64,000 nucleotides of DNA from Poecilobothrus nobilitatus (lineage: Eukaryota; Arthropoda; Insecta; Diptera; Dolichopodidae). Position numbers and translations under genes: made by a program. Positions within the stretch are counted from its first letter, which is position 1. The number at the start of each line of letters is the position of its first letter. Location: NCBI GenBank assembly GCA_947095535.1, contig OX352773.1:84974670-85038669 (forward strand), given 5' to 3'. This document shows, one piece after another, positions 32,690-44,499 of this stretch. The notes below the pieces were generated by a model, which had not been told where the DNA came from, made no database searches, and saw only the letters and a program-made list of their open reading frames with translations.

Positions 32690-35635
32690 AGTACAATTAG
32701 GGCATCCAATACCGGTATACCGAAAACCGGTATCCCGGTATACCGGTCGTTTTTCCAATACCGATACCGAGCAATCAATACCGGTATATACCGGTATTTC
32801 AGTTTTTTTTCTCATCGAACAGAAATATTTTTTTTTTCTCAGGAGGCTTTGACTTATTTAAAAGTTCGAAGAAAAACTCATCAAGATCAAACGAAATGCA
32901 CCATGATTTATTTTTAAAAATTTGAAAGTTTATTTATAATCTAGATGGTGAGGAAAATTATTCATACTCGTTTCTGGTATCGCTGTTGAATTTTTTTTAA
33001 ATATTATTCTAATCTAGTTGAAGTTCTTTAATAACACTTCTTTATTATTATTGTTTTGTTTGTCTAATATTTATATTAACTTACGGTAACTTATTTTTAA
33101 AACATTCTTGAAAAATAACAAAATAGTGTGAATTAAATATATACTTGATAAATAATATTGAATAAAATTAAAACTATTAAAAGTAATTAAAACTTTAAAA
33201 GTGAATAAAAATTGTCATTAAAAAAAGATAAAAAAATCTTTATTTTTATTGTCGCGTTTTTCTAGCAGGTGAACATAATATAATTGTTGCGTTTTTCTAG
33301 CAGGTAAATATAATATCTTCGTATTTATACATTTATACATTTTTACTATTTATTTTTTTTCTATTTAAAAATTATTTTGCTGCCCCAGCAATGGCTGATA
33401 AACCAAAAGTATTTGAAGATTTTAAAAGAGGACTTCAGGACAAAAACTCAGTATGGCATTACTTTTTGCGCGAGAAGTCTGGTACTGTAGCGAAATGTAA
33501 AAAATGTGCTAGAGAAATTAAGACATGTGGTGGGTCAACTAGTGGACTCCATACACATTTAAGGACTTCTCACCAAATAAATTTATTGAAACGTAATTCA
33601 GTTGAAGTTTCAGTTTCGTCTTTTACTGATGGTGTTTCCACTACATCTGAATTGCATCTCGCTAGACTCAGAAATAAATTTTCAACATATTTTACAAAAA
33701 GCGAAGACGAAAATACCTTGCCGAAAGTTTTAGCTAAAATGACAGCCAGCGATGGCTTGCCATTCAGAGTTTTTATAACTTCCATTGAGCTAAGAAAATC
33801 GCTGATAGCACGAGGTTTCGACGTTCCAAAATCATCCGAATCCATTCGTCAAATAGTCATGAAATATGCTATTAAAATTCGAAACTCGATAATAAAAGAA
33901 TTATCAGAACTTCAACGGCGAGGAAACTGATTTAGTCTTACGTTTGATGAGTGGACTTCTGTAAAAAATAGACGTTATTTGAACATTAATGTTCATTCTC
34001 GAAATAGATTTTGGAATTTGGGTTTAGCACGAGTTAATGGACATTTCCCAGCAGAAATGTGTGTTAAGTTAATTGACAACATACTAAAAGAACACAACTT
34101 AAAAATTGATCGCGATATCGTATGTATTACCACGGACGGTGCTTCGGTTATGAAGAAAGTTGGACGATTAATGTCCATCGACCAACAACTTTGTCTAACA
34201 CATGGAATCCAATTGGCTGTGGTTGACGTCTTGTATAAAACAACAGTCGTGGACTCGACAGATGATTATTTTGAATCTGATGAAGATAGTGCTGATGAGA
34301 TTTCCGATGAAAATATTGAAGACCATTTAGACGGATTAAGGATTTTTCAGAGCTCACCGAATTCAAATGAACTTGCAAATAATTTGGCTCCATTGATAAG
34401 CAAAGTTAGAAAAGTTGTGAAGCTGTTCAGACGATCACCAACAAAAAATTAAATTCTTCAAGTGTATGTTAAAACTGAACATCGAAAAGAATTCTCATTA
34501 ATGTTAGATAATAAAACCAGATGGAACAGCTTACTTTTTATGTTAGAGCGTTTTTATAAATTAAAAAATTCTATTCAAAAAGCCCTGATTGACTTAAATT
34601 CAGCTATTACCTTTACAGAATCTGAATTAGAATTGATATTATCAACAGTTTCTATGTTGTTACCAGTGAAATTGGCTGTAGAGGCTTTGTGTCGCAGAGA
34701 TGCTAATCTTCTCTCAGCCGATACTACCCTGGCATTTATGCTGCAAAATTTGGGCGTAGGGCCATTAAGTAACAATATGAAAACCTCCTTAATTCAAAGA
34801 ATAAAAGAAAGACGCACAAATTTATCTTATTCGATACAATATCTTCATAAAGGAGATCAAGCCCAAAACAATTTTGGCTCAGATATCATATTTGATCGAC
34901 TAAGTAAAACAGCTTTGGTAAATTTAATTGTGCATCTTATCCAGCGGCTCTCATCCGTCCCAGCTGAAACTATAGCATTAGCATCAGAAACAGATGATGA
35001 CGAAGATACTATAATGTGCGAAGACGAAATTTTGGACTTGACATTACAGGAGCAGCTAGACATGGCCATTAATAATGAGATGAAAATTCAAACAGTACCA
35101 AAAACAAATCGAAATATTAACGATTTGACTAAAATGATCCGAAAAGAAATTTCTATATTCGAGGAAGACGGCACATGTGGTACCAACTTGAAGTTGGTAT
35201 ACGATTATATTCTAACAATTTCCCCAACGAGCGTAGAAGCTGAACGGGCTTTCTCTTCTTCAGGAATGTTATGTACGGTCATCTTTAAATGACGTTCTAA
35301 ATATATTCTTCTTCAGGAATATAATTCGGTCATCTTTAAATGACGAAACTTTAAATAATTTATGTTTTTTGCGGGCTTATTTTAATAACAACAAATAATT
35401 TTTTTATGTATTTTGCTTTTTTCGTCAAATGAATTAATTTTATACTCTATATTATTTTAACTTAAACAATAAAATTTTTGAACAGTTTATTTGTTGTTTT
35501 GTGTTAACATTAATGTTTTTTTTCAGTGTTTTCTAAATACCGGTATTAATACCGGTATACCGGTTTCCACAAAATGTGAATACCGAAATACCGGTATTCA
35601 CATTTTGGTCCGGTATTGGATGCTCTAAGTACAAT
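32690..35635 (+). mobile_element. hAT transposon with 8-bp target duplication AGTACAAT
   Basis: The element is 32698-35627 (2,930 bp). AGTACAAT flanks it exactly at 32690-32697 and 35628-35635. The terminal inverted repeats are TAGGGCATCCAATACCGG (left) and TAGAGCATCCAATACCGG (right, reverse-complemented), one mismatch in 18. Both ends carry several copies of the palindrome ATACCGGTAT and of its half ACCGGTAT (about 32711-32800 and 35548-35618), probably transposase-binding sites. A 36-bp duplication (GCGTTTTTCTAGCAGGT at 33253 and 33289) lies before the transposase. The ends are intact; the gene has two stops and a 3' duplication. Confidence 0.95.
33391..35386 (+). pseudogene. hAT-family transposase (BED finger), two in-frame stops
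   Basis: The ATG at 33391 is in good context (AGCAATGG). Residues about 18-60 form a BED zinc finger (VWHYF, CKKC, then HTHLRTSH). A long catalytic domain follows with the three acidic residues visible: D in SLTFDEWTS, D in CITTDGASV and E in the RWNSLLFMLERF block. Stops are TGA at 33928-33930 and TAA at 34450-34452; both lie in one unbroken frame, so they are point changes. An acidic insert (STDDYFESDEDSADE) is near 34260-34320. The C-terminal dimerisation motif (SVEAERAFSSSG) is followed by a local duplication of about 50 bp (CTTCTTCAGGAAT at about 35255 and 35307). That duplication breaks the last residues, whose original frame (SLNDETLNNLCFLRAYF) can be read to about 35386. Confidence 0.94.
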
Positions 35636-35697
35636 GTATAAAATAAGTATATATAAAACAAAATTAATATTTAAGTATATTAATTTTGTAGTTACTA

Positions 35698-36550
35698 TCC
35701 AGATTCAAAATAGTTGGCCCACTCAAATAAATTTTAATTATACTAATATTTATAAGTACTTTTTATTTAAATAATGGAAACTATAGTGTAAAAATGTTGT
35801 AAATTATTTTGTTTTAAATATATATTTTTTAAAAACTTTAACATAAAATAAATAATATTCTATTAGACTTAATATAAATCATTTTTCCATTAATTGTTTC
35901 AAAAAAGTTGGCCCATATCGTTTTACGGATACTACAAAAGAGTGTGTAGTATCTCCTTTGCTCTTTATTACTGCATTTAAACGTTGGGGAAGGGTGTGAA
36001 TAAGGCTGCGACATTTTTCAGGGATGAAACTTACCTATACATTCGCCAAATTTAATTTTAATTCTCCTAAATTATTCGGAGGATCTCACTTTAGTTTTTT
36101 TTTTTCACTTCACGCCATAAATTTTCAATAACAGATAAATCTGGACTATTTGACGACCATTGTATGGCTGAAACTTCATTTTAAAGCAACCATAATTTAA
36201 TCCGCTTGGCAGTATGATAAGATGCGTCATCCTGTTGGAAAGTATATTCTCCTTCTGCAGATTTTAGTTTTGATATTGATGACCTTAAGCAGTTTTTCTT
36301 AAATATTCTCATATTTTTCTCATTAACAAGACAATCTACAAAATGAACTTCACCAAAGCCACGAGATGACATACATCCCCAGATCATTACCGAAGAAGCA
36401 CATTTTCTTTTCCTTTTTAGACCGAGTGGATGGTACGCTTCGTGCTTCTCTCTAATGCCTCTCGAACCAGAATCTGCTTGAAACAGCTCAAACCGAGATC
36501 CATCGCTCCATATTACAGAACCTAATTGTCTATTTCTCCAGTTTTGATCT
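35698..36550 (-). pseudogene. Tc1-like transposase, C-terminal two thirds
   Basis: On the minus strand the frame runs from about 36545: SVIWSDGSRFELFQADSGSR carries the first catalytic aspartate. Then come MIWGCMSSRGFGEVHFVD (36387 on), FQQDDASYHTAKRIKLW with the second aspartate, and WSSNSPDLSVIENLWREVKK (about 36165-36105) with the glutamate of the DD34E triad. A stop (LWL-L-stop near 36181) and later frameshifts disable it. The left edge near 35710 (AGTTGGCCCACTC) and GTTGGCCCATATC at about 35907 resemble Tc1-type ends. The N-terminal DNA-binding domain is missing; a family B repeat starts right where it would lie. Confidence 0.88.
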
Positions 36551-36554
36551 CCAA

Positions 36555-37045
36555 ATTATATTCATGTTCAAAAATGAATTCTGAGTCGATTTATCTATGG
36601 AAGTTATAGCTAAATCGACTATGTATGGTTCACAAAAAATAACTCAATAAATAATGGATTTTTATATAAATTATCTAGTATTTTATTAGCCGAATATTCA
36701 AAAATTTGACAAAAGAAGTTAAAACTTCTATAAAGTTTTGATAGTCTAACAGAACAGGTTCGAATATTTGAACAATTTATATCTTTATAACTTGGTACTT
36801 TATAAAGCTATTGTAAAATATGAAAAAGTTTTATGGCAACAACTTCTTTAAAATTTCATTAGTTTGGTGCAATGGGGTCGAGCAGCTGTCGTATAACTCC
36901 GAAAATTACATAAATATCTCTCGTAAATTAAGTCGGATATTCTAAATTTTCTAAAAAAAAGATTAAATTTTATGTAAAAGGTATATATGTATTATGTTCA
37001 TACAGATATCCTAGAGTTGATACAGTCAACACTCATCCTCATTTG
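36555..37045 (+). mobile_element. Family B element, 5'-decayed copy (B4)
   Basis: It contains AATTCTGAGTCGATTTATC, a lost GTCC tract, AAAATAACTCAATAAAT, then body units (AGCAGCTGTCGTATAACTC). The end reads TATGTTCATACAGATATCC, then hairpin GTTGA-TACAG-TCAAC (about 37017-37031), then CACTCATCCTCATTT. It truncates the Tc1 remnant. Confidence 0.72.
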
Positions 37046-39847
37046 TAATAATCTCATTTAAAAGGGAATTTGTTAAAAGGAAAGAGAAGGTCAATATCTT
37101 CATAATTTTTATTTTCCACTTATCATATTCTTCTTCTTCTTATTCGACATTTTAATTTTATCTTAGATATGAATGGATTTATATGGATTAATGTAATCAT
37201 AAATATCAAATAATTGAAAAACTTTAATTTCTATTTTCAGTTACCAACTTCTTAATTTTACCAACTTCGCTCTATCATTACGACTGTCAGTCAATACCAA
37301 TTTTTACAAAAATTTGCAAAAATTTAAATTTATATTTTCAATAATTGAGCAGTTTTTTAATTATGTAAAGTTACCTTAAAATTAAAGAAAATGTCTTTAA
37401 GTTCGTTAAAATTTTATTTACAGAAAAATTTCTGACCATAATTCAAAATTTTTTCACAAAAATAGAACTCGCAATTACAACTCTCAAACAACTCAGAACC
37501 TCGTAAAAGTATAAAATGAAAAGACGATATTGCCATATTGAAAAATTAATTAATTAAATCCTTACACAGAATATATCAGTAATTAAAAATCCTTTTTATA
37601 TTGCAATAAATATATAATGACAATTGCAAAGAGTAGAAATAACTTCCTTTTTTGTATTGACCTGAAAATTTTTCATATATGTAACGGTATTTTATCGGCA
37701 CCGGAAGTTAATTACGATACAAATTTCTTATTACCATAAAAAAAAAAAAACAAAAATAATAGCTATAAAATTATTTTTTAAAAATAAAATAATTAATGAT
37801 TAACCTACTTTTAGAACGCATACAAATGGTACACCTATACGTTTATATGAATCGAAGCTAAAATATGCCTGATAAAAAAAGAAAACTAAATTCATCCCAT
37901 AAACTATTAGAAGAAAATTTCCTCTCCATATAAATCAAGATCAGTGACGCAAATTTATTGTATATTAATCGATATTCTTATAGAAACATTTACAGTCTTT
38001 ATTATTGATTTTTAATACATAATATAGATAAGATATTTTTAGATCAATGACAATGTGTGTAATGAGTATAAAAGAGAGAAAATCGAGGACTTTAGTTTTA
38101 ATAGGTAATAGTTCATCATTATGATTTTGAATTGAAAATAAATTTTCCCAAAAAAAAACAAAAAAGAAACATAAAAATTTTACTTAAGTAAAGTTATATT
38201 TTCACTTGCACCTATTCCTAATTGCGCCAGTAAAAACTGTTTCACATTTTTTAGTTTTCACTTTATCTTGGGTTATCCCCCGCCTTATCCTGATTAAAGT
38301 ATCGATCAGAAAAATATAAAATTCTTGTAAATGATTTTTGTAGCTAAGAGGTAAGACTAGATACCAAAAGATATGGAAAAGACTAGATATCTCAAATTAT
38401 TGATAATATTAGAATCAATACAAAAAAATGTTTTATTTTTTTACGGGTTTGATAACAGAACTCTAGCCATTAGTATTAAATTTAATTATAATTATGGATG
38501 GATAGAGAATTAAATAATGTCACATATATAATGAAAATTAGCTTCCTTTTCTTGCAAACTTGTATTACAAATCTTAACTTTTACAACATTTTGCTGCTTG
38601 TATTAGTTGTGCTTTGTATTTTACAGTGACTCCAGAATAACATTCAATACATTTTTATGTATAGCTACACCATTTTCACTCATAGAGAATTTGAGAAGGA
38701 AATTTTCGTGAAAATTTCATATAAATTTATTCTCTTACACCTACACAGATAAATGGGCATAAGGAAACTAAAAAAATAAAAATTAAAAAATGCTTTATGT
38801 GTGTAAGATAACATACACCATATTCATTTTAGTTTCTTCTGATCCTTATATTCTTAATAAGAAATGCGACAAAGAATTTTTCTTATGATTCATATCCAAA
38901 GAGAAAATCATATTTTCTGATTACTTTATTCAAAATATTTTATTTATTAGTTTTTTCTACTTTCTCTTTCCAAGAATGCTAATTTTATTTCTTAAACTTT
39001 AAATGAAATCATTTAGAATCATAATTGTCATCGTCCTTTTCTTTTTTTTATTAATATTCAAAATAAAATAACTGCTTCATTAAAGATATAGAAAACATAA
39101 GGTAGTAATAGAACAAACGTTTTTATATGAATGTAAATTGCCACTTCTACGATCCAAAAAAAAAAACAATTTCCTTTTAGGAAAAGGTTTTTTTAAAATG
39201 ATTCTTAGGGTAAAGTGAAAGGTCCTTAATTAAATGAATACAATTTTCTACAGTACTGTCACACTTAAGTCTTAAAAATGGTTCAAGGTAGAAATCACTA
39301 ATATTTTTTTAGTATCGTACCATCTTGCACTTAATCATATAGATAACGTACACTTCTATTTTCACTACCCGTTTTTTATTGCCTTCAAATTTAGGCGTAT
39401 CTTTGCTATTATGAAATTCTATTTAATTAGGTATACAAATAAAAAAAAGCAGTCAAAACATAAAGTAACATTATGACGCCTCGATTGCATTCATTAACTT
39501 TGAATTACTCTCTTTCCTATCATATATTTCCGGTTAGATGTCCATACTGCTGGTTGAGTTTTTAGTGGTTATATACAGGCAATCTTGTAGAGCGAGAATT
39601 TAAAAAATAAGAATCAAATTTCAGGCAATTTAGTATGAAAAAACAGAATTTTTCAATTTAAATGTGAATGATCTTTATTTTTAAGCAGTAGAAAATAATA
39701 AATCATATTATTTTTATAAAATTTAGAATATTTTCTATCAACTGTGGAAATCTTTCTATAAAATTTAATCATTTTCATGTTCAAAATTGAGTTTTAAAAA
39801 AACTCTACTGAAATTGAAAAATACACAACCACTTCGATTAAAGTGCA
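37046..39847. other. AT-rich stretch, nothing recognised
   Basis: In 2.8 kb I found no open frame of note, no member of the repeat families and no terminal repeats. It could be intron or intergenic DNA of the host. Confidence 0.45.
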
Positions 39848-39849
39848 TA

Positions 39850-40518
39850 AGCGAATGTAAACCAACGGGTTTTAAAAGCGCACATTTTCAAAAGATAATA
39901 CCAACTATGTATTTAGAATTGTGACTCGGCACCAAAATTTGAAAATTTCATATAAGAAAAAAATATGAAAATAGGGCTTTTTTGCAATTTTGAGCGGTTG
40001 TAAGTCCGGAACTTTATATAACTAAGAAAACAGAGACTGACCCAAAAAAAATTTCTGAGGAAACTTATACTAATTCTAAAAGTTCTTTCTTACCTCAAAA
40101 TTTAGGGTCTCTATCTAAAAGCGTGCCAGAGTTATAAAGGTAGAAAATGCATGCAAAATTTGGTTTTCACATAACGGTAAATTTAAATACTAAATTTAAA
40201 AAAGTTGTATAATTTTTATATTCATTTATAAATGTAAAAAAATTGCTGCCCAATGGCGTTTTCAGGTTGAAAAAATGTTAAGCATAACATGAGATATTAC
40301 GCATTAAAAAATTAGCCTTTCCAAAATTTGAGGGGCTGTACCTCCTTAGTCAATAGAGCTACGTAAAAAAGAAATTACATTTTCTGCAACATCAATTTTT
40401 TTATAAGGCCATGGTTAAAATATTTTTTCTCTATCTTTAACGGTACAGAAGTATTGTAAACAGACGGACGGACAGAGTGAAAATAATAGGCACATATTTC
40501 AAATTTTGGACATGTGCT
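39850..40518 (+). repeat. Family A copy, internally deleted (A7)
   Basis: It starts GAATGTAAACCAACGGGTTT, then GCGCACATTTTCAAAAG, GGTTGTAAGTCCGGAACTTT, GCGTGCCAGAGTTATAAAGG, CACATAACGGTAAATTTAAA and GACGGACGGACAGAGTGAAA. The terminal fold is GGCACAT...ATGTGCT (to 40518). The left hairpin is AAACC...GGTTT. Confidence 0.82.
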
Positions 40519-40850
40519 CGAAATCATATTTTATTACATTTATTATGTAATATGTGCATATTCTTATAAGGTAAGTAGACCAAATGTTGGCCAGTATTAA
40601 ATATTAGTAAAATTTAAACAACCTGTTGAATTATGTTTGAAATATTTAATAATACATTTCTTAAAAAAAAAATTCAAAAAACAAAGCAACAAAAAATAAA
40701 ATACTGCATAATTTGCATACAAATATTTACTTATGACTTTAAAAATGTATTGTTTTAATAGTACATTTTGAAATTTGAACAAAATTTAATAAAATTAATA
40801 GGTATGTACATATATGTAAATAAAATTAAATAGTTAAAAAGTTAGGAAAG
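40519..40850. other. AT-rich spacer
   Basis: A 61-codon frame on the minus strand (40597-40782) is low-complexity. The AT-rich sequence may include the P-like element's 3' noncoding part. Confidence 0.4.
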
Positions 40851-42030
40851 TTAGGAACGTTAAACAAAAATAAAGTGTTAGGTCTATTTAATTCGAAAAA
40901 AACATTTATTTTCTTAGCATTACTCTTCTTATTAGATAGTTTATCATTTTGTTTGCGGCAATAATTACTTATCAATACATTAGATAATGTAGAAAATATG
41001 TAAGTAAATACTTTGAGTTAAGGTTTACCACAGCAACAAATGTTTTCTAAAGGAATATCAAAATTTTCAGAATTTAGATTTTTATATGTAAATACACATA
41101 GAATCCCCTTGTGATTTCCGTTACGTATGAATTTCAGATTATCTAATAAAATTATATTGTCGATTATTGCGTTCATATGAAATATGTAACATAGTCAAAT
41201 GGAACCGCCGCCTTGAATGCAGTTGAAATAATCATTATCACATTCTGTGTTTCCTTTACTTTTGACAATTAGTTCTATACAGGTATTACAATTCAACTTT
41301 TTATAAATTGAGTAGCTAGCATATAAATTAGCATTTTGATCAAAAGATTGCGCATATAATTCTAAATAATTTGAATTTAAAATGTGTAACTAACTATTTA
41401 TATTTGTTTGAATTAAATCTTTTAACAGACTCCACATGCAAGTTTTCTGAAAAATTTCATACAATTTCTAATACGAAATTTTTTTTCAGATTCTATTATA
41501 TTTTGGTCCAATTTTTTTTTTTTTCTAAATGATCAGTTTGACTATACCCGGGAAGAAAATATTTAATGTCATATAACTGAAAACTTCTCTTAATTAACTT
41601 TATCATTGCACTAGTTGTTTGAAGCAAGGCATTAAAAGTTTGGATAGTTAAAAAAGACTTAAGTTTTCCGACTTTAAAATCATTTCAATAAATTGTGCAG
41701 TTCCGTTATAAATGTCATAGTTTTCGGATTTAAGAGGCAGCAATAATTGTAGAGTCGTTAAAAATGTTTGTAATAAGTTGTACGGATTGTCTTTCTGTAG
41801 CAGAAGGATATATTATAGTCTTGAAATTTAGTTGAAGCGCTTTTCTTATAAGAAGATTTGAATGCTTGTTGTAGTAATCTCGCAAATCTTTAAAGCAAGG
41901 TAATTGAACATGTTTGGTAAAAAAATTTGGAGAGGAAAATGCTTTATCTTGATCTATTTTATTTACCCTATTATTTCTTTTATTTTTTAAAATATGGATA
42001 CTATCGTAGAAGAGATAAATATAATGATAT
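40850..42030 (-). pseudogene. P-element-like (THAP9-type) transposase, C-terminal part
   Basis: On the minus strand the frame from about 42010 reads AFSSPNFFTKHVQLPCFKDL and YPSATERQSVQLITNIFND (to 41730). After a frame change it reads LKSENYDIYNGTAQFIEMIL, then TIQTFNALLQTTSAMIKLI and KYFLPG-(Y)SQTDHLE, and IIESEKKFRIRN near 41490. This order (KSENYDIYN, TTSAMI, FLPG..QTD.LE, ESEKK) is that of P-type transposases. A cysteine-rich part follows (KKLNCNTCIELIV, about 41300) and more degraded sequence to about 40850. The N-terminal THAP finger and GTP-binding region are absent. Multiple frame breaks make it a fossil. It is directly joined upstream to a LINE 3' tail. Confidence 0.78.
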
Positions 42031-42054
42031 GTATAGGTAGGTAGGTAGGTATGG
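42031..42054 (-). repeat. (TACC)n LINE 3' tail
   Basis: On plus it reads GTAGGTAGGTAGGTAT. As (TACC)n on the minus strand it closes the LINE, marking its junction with the P-like remnant. Confidence 0.75.
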
Positions 42055-42460
42055 TGGGGACCTTCACGATGCTGCTTGAAGGCCTCAATTAGCACTAGAT
42101 TGCGCCATTTTGATACCACTGCACTCATGTGACCCGTGTTTTTAGATTGTTTGCGGTTTTATATCCAACCCGAGCGGTTCAGATACAAGATCAGTTCTTT
42201 GATTTTGTGTTTAGAAAGCTCGCTGAGGTTGTGGAAGAACGGCTTGCCGAGTGAGAGACGTCTGGCTCCAGCTAGGGCCGGACATTTGCAAAGAAAGTGT
42301 TCTAGATTCTCACTTTCGTTTGCTTCTTTGCAGCTCCTGCATGAGGTGTTGTGTGGGAGTCCTAATTTGGCCGCATGCGTGATATGTATACATTGGATTA
42401 ATAAATTGATAGTTATCGGAAAAAAGTGTGAACATGTTTTGATTGGTTTTAAGATTCCAT
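42055..42460 (-). pseudogene. I-like LINE ORF2 C-terminus with zinc knuckle
   Basis: In one minus-strand frame (about 42355-42155) the sequence reads TSCRSCKEANESENLEHFLC, then KCPALAGARRLSLGKPFF. This C-x2-C...H-x4-C knuckle ends ORF2 in RNase H-bearing LINEs. HACGQIRTPTQHLM just upstream fits the end of the RNase H domain. The segment after the stop (WRNLVLIEAFKQHREGPH, 42128 on) is typical translated 3' UTR of such LINEs. The stretch is more GC-rich than its surroundings. Confidence 0.75.
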
Positions 42461-43480
42461 AAAATTAATTGCTTTAAGACTGTATGGTCTGAAATAACAT
42501 CAAAAGCTTTTTCAATACCATAAGAATGCTTTCTTGTGTAAAGCCGTTGACAATTCAAATTCCAGTGATTTCCATTGAAGTAATGTATTAGCGCTTCTAT
42601 TAGGATGGAATCCATGTATTTTGGTAGACAGTTTTATTCTAGCAACTAGCTCAATCTATTGCCTAAAATCTTTTCCAATATTGTGGGCATAGTAGGGATC
42701 AGAGGATATAAATCTATAATTCTGCTGGTTCTTCAACTCTTTGTTTCCTTTTGGAATAGGCTTGAGTTCAGCAATTTTCCAAACATGTGGCAACACACTT
42801 CAATCAAGAATTCCGTTGTATAAATCGACCAGACGATTTTTAAAGTTAAGTGTCGTATGTTTTAGTATACAATACGAAACTCCATTCCCGGCGTAGTTCC
42901 TTTTGAATTTTTGTAAGACGATCTCTATTTCCACTAATGTTATTGGGTCAGCTTGTCAAAATTTGAGCTCGGCAATACAAAACTTCGTTTTACGTTAATG
43001 AAATCTGCAGAATACTTGTTATCGTCTAAATTTCGAGAGCATGTATTAACAAAGTAGTCAAGCTACTTTAGAGTAGTTAAGCTTAGGTTTACAAATAAGC
43101 TATCCTAGTGGTTGGTGTTTTATGGTTAAAAAATTTGTTCTTTTCTTTCCTAGTACTCTAATAGTTTTCATTATCATTTCCTATACTGATCCCAAATTTT
43201 TGCCAAGATTCTTGCGCCGAATCTAATTTGATTGCTTTTCTAAGACTTGCATTTGCTCCTTTCAAGTTGTTCCTTTTAAGAGAACGAAATTTTCCTTTTT
43301 GGTATCGCTTTTAAAAGTTAAAGCTCCTTTCCATGCTTGATTGCAAGGTTTAAATAATTCAGCAATAACTTGGTTAGTTATGATACATTTTCTTTGATAG
43401 ATTTGTTGCGTATCTAACACTTTTTGTTCAATGGGACTTCTGACTTGTCACCAAATAAAATTAAGTCAAATGAAATACAG
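42461..43480 (-). pseudogene. I-like LINE reverse transcriptase, truncated
   Basis: On the minus strand the RT fingers are readable: VLQKFKRNYAGNGVSY (about 42935), LPHVWKIAELKPIPKGNK and LKNQQNYRFIS (about 42730). HGFHPNRSANTLLQWKSLEF follows (about 42610), then the motif A region EKAFDVISDHTVLKQLILWN (about 42510-42455). Motif A then jumps within a few residues to the end of the RNase H domain, so the palm motifs B-E and most of RNase H are deleted. Stops and frameshifts are frequent. The upstream linker (43000-43480) is recognisable only by position. Confidence 0.75.
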
Positions 43481-43744
43481 ACTCATAATAGTAATCTTTG
43501 TGTTACTGAGTGGGCTTTAATTCTTTTTCGAAATAGACTTAAAGTCCAATATCTAGTGGAATTAACACCTGTGGATTTTATTCTTTTTTAAAAAGGCTTT
43601 AAAAAGACTTTAGGCGTTAATTCCAAAAGTTTTGGTATTTAAGTCCGCGGACTTTATTTCCTCGGGCGTTCTGTTACTGCACCTATTTTTACACTTTACT
43701 ATAGAAATATTTATTTTTTGGTTCAATTTATAATATTTTATTTT
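43481..43744. other. Unclassified spacer inside the LINE region
   Basis: Short repeats of GACTTTAA(A/T) and TTTAATTCTTTTT(C/T) occur several times (43509-43665). They recall the phrase at 24590-24680 (GACTTTATTTC, AATAAAGTC). No origin is assigned. Confidence 0.35.
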
Positions 43745-43862
43745 TTATTGTTTTAAATAATGTTTTATTTATTTATTTATTTCATCTGGTACTATATAAT
43801 AAATTATACAGCATCAGAAATTACACTCGGGTACTAGGGCTATTTTGGGCTTTTATTAAATT
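43745..43862 (-). repeat. 3' end of a second LINE with (AAAT)n tail, inserted
   Basis: On the minus strand a short block, CTGATGCTGTATAATTTATT and TAGTACCAGATG, is followed by AAATAAATAAATAAAT. Such tails end Jockey/CR1-like LINEs elsewhere in the window (50965, 56270). It separates the RT from the endonuclease of the I-like LINE. Confidence 0.5.
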
Positions 43863-44084
43863 ATAATAACTTGAAATATTTATTTTACCTTACATCTATA
43901 GATTTTTAAGTTAATTTGACAATGTTTTAAAATTTAGATTTACATATTTACGTATTTACATTTTTACTTATTTACATATTTATACATTTGAATTATTTTA
44001 TGTTGTAGGAGTGAAAAGAATAAATAAAGAATATCAAGCAAAAACTAAATTTCGCTACATATTTTGAAAATATTGCAAATTTTT

Positions 44085-44345
44085 ATTACTGTGTTTGTAT
44101 TTTCGAGTGTAGGTACTAAAATGTTTTTAAGGTCGATTGAGTTTGTATTTGCAAATTTTTTAGTTGTATGCTAATCCACCTATAGTCCACCAATTGTAGT
44201 TTGAATAGTCTCGTGGATATAATTGTTTTTGTAGTGTGACAAACAAAGACTTATAATTTTTAACAATTAATTCTAGATTATCTTTGTTTGAATGATAACC
44301 TTGAATATTCCATTGCATTATACTACATTTTTTATGAAGGTTATG
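44085..44345 (-). pseudogene. I-like LINE ORF2 endonuclease N-terminus
   Basis: A minus-strand frame from about 44330 reads KCSIMQWNIQGYHSNKDNLE, then LIVKNYKSLFVTLQKQ. This is the start of an apurinic-type endonuclease (MQWNIQGY). It ends after GGLAYN and the rest of the domain is lost before 44085. Confidence 0.8.
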
Positions 44346-44499
44346 TAATTGAGAAATTATTGTTCATTTTAATTATTTAGTTTTTAGTTAATTAATTCTT
44401 TAATTAAGAACGAAAAATAGTTAAAGAAAAAGAAATAAATACTTAAATAGAATTAAAATAAAATAAATCTAATTTATCAAATATAATTCAAAAAAATAA

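Noticed and set aside
41730..42128. 132-codon minus-strand frame taken as one gene
   Set aside because: It is a chimera: its first third is LINE 3' sequence ending in (TACC)n and the rest is P-type transposase.
42136..42462. 108-codon plus-strand open frame in a GC-richer stretch
   Set aside because: It is antisense to the zinc-knuckle C-terminus of the I-like LINE, which reads convincingly on the minus strand.
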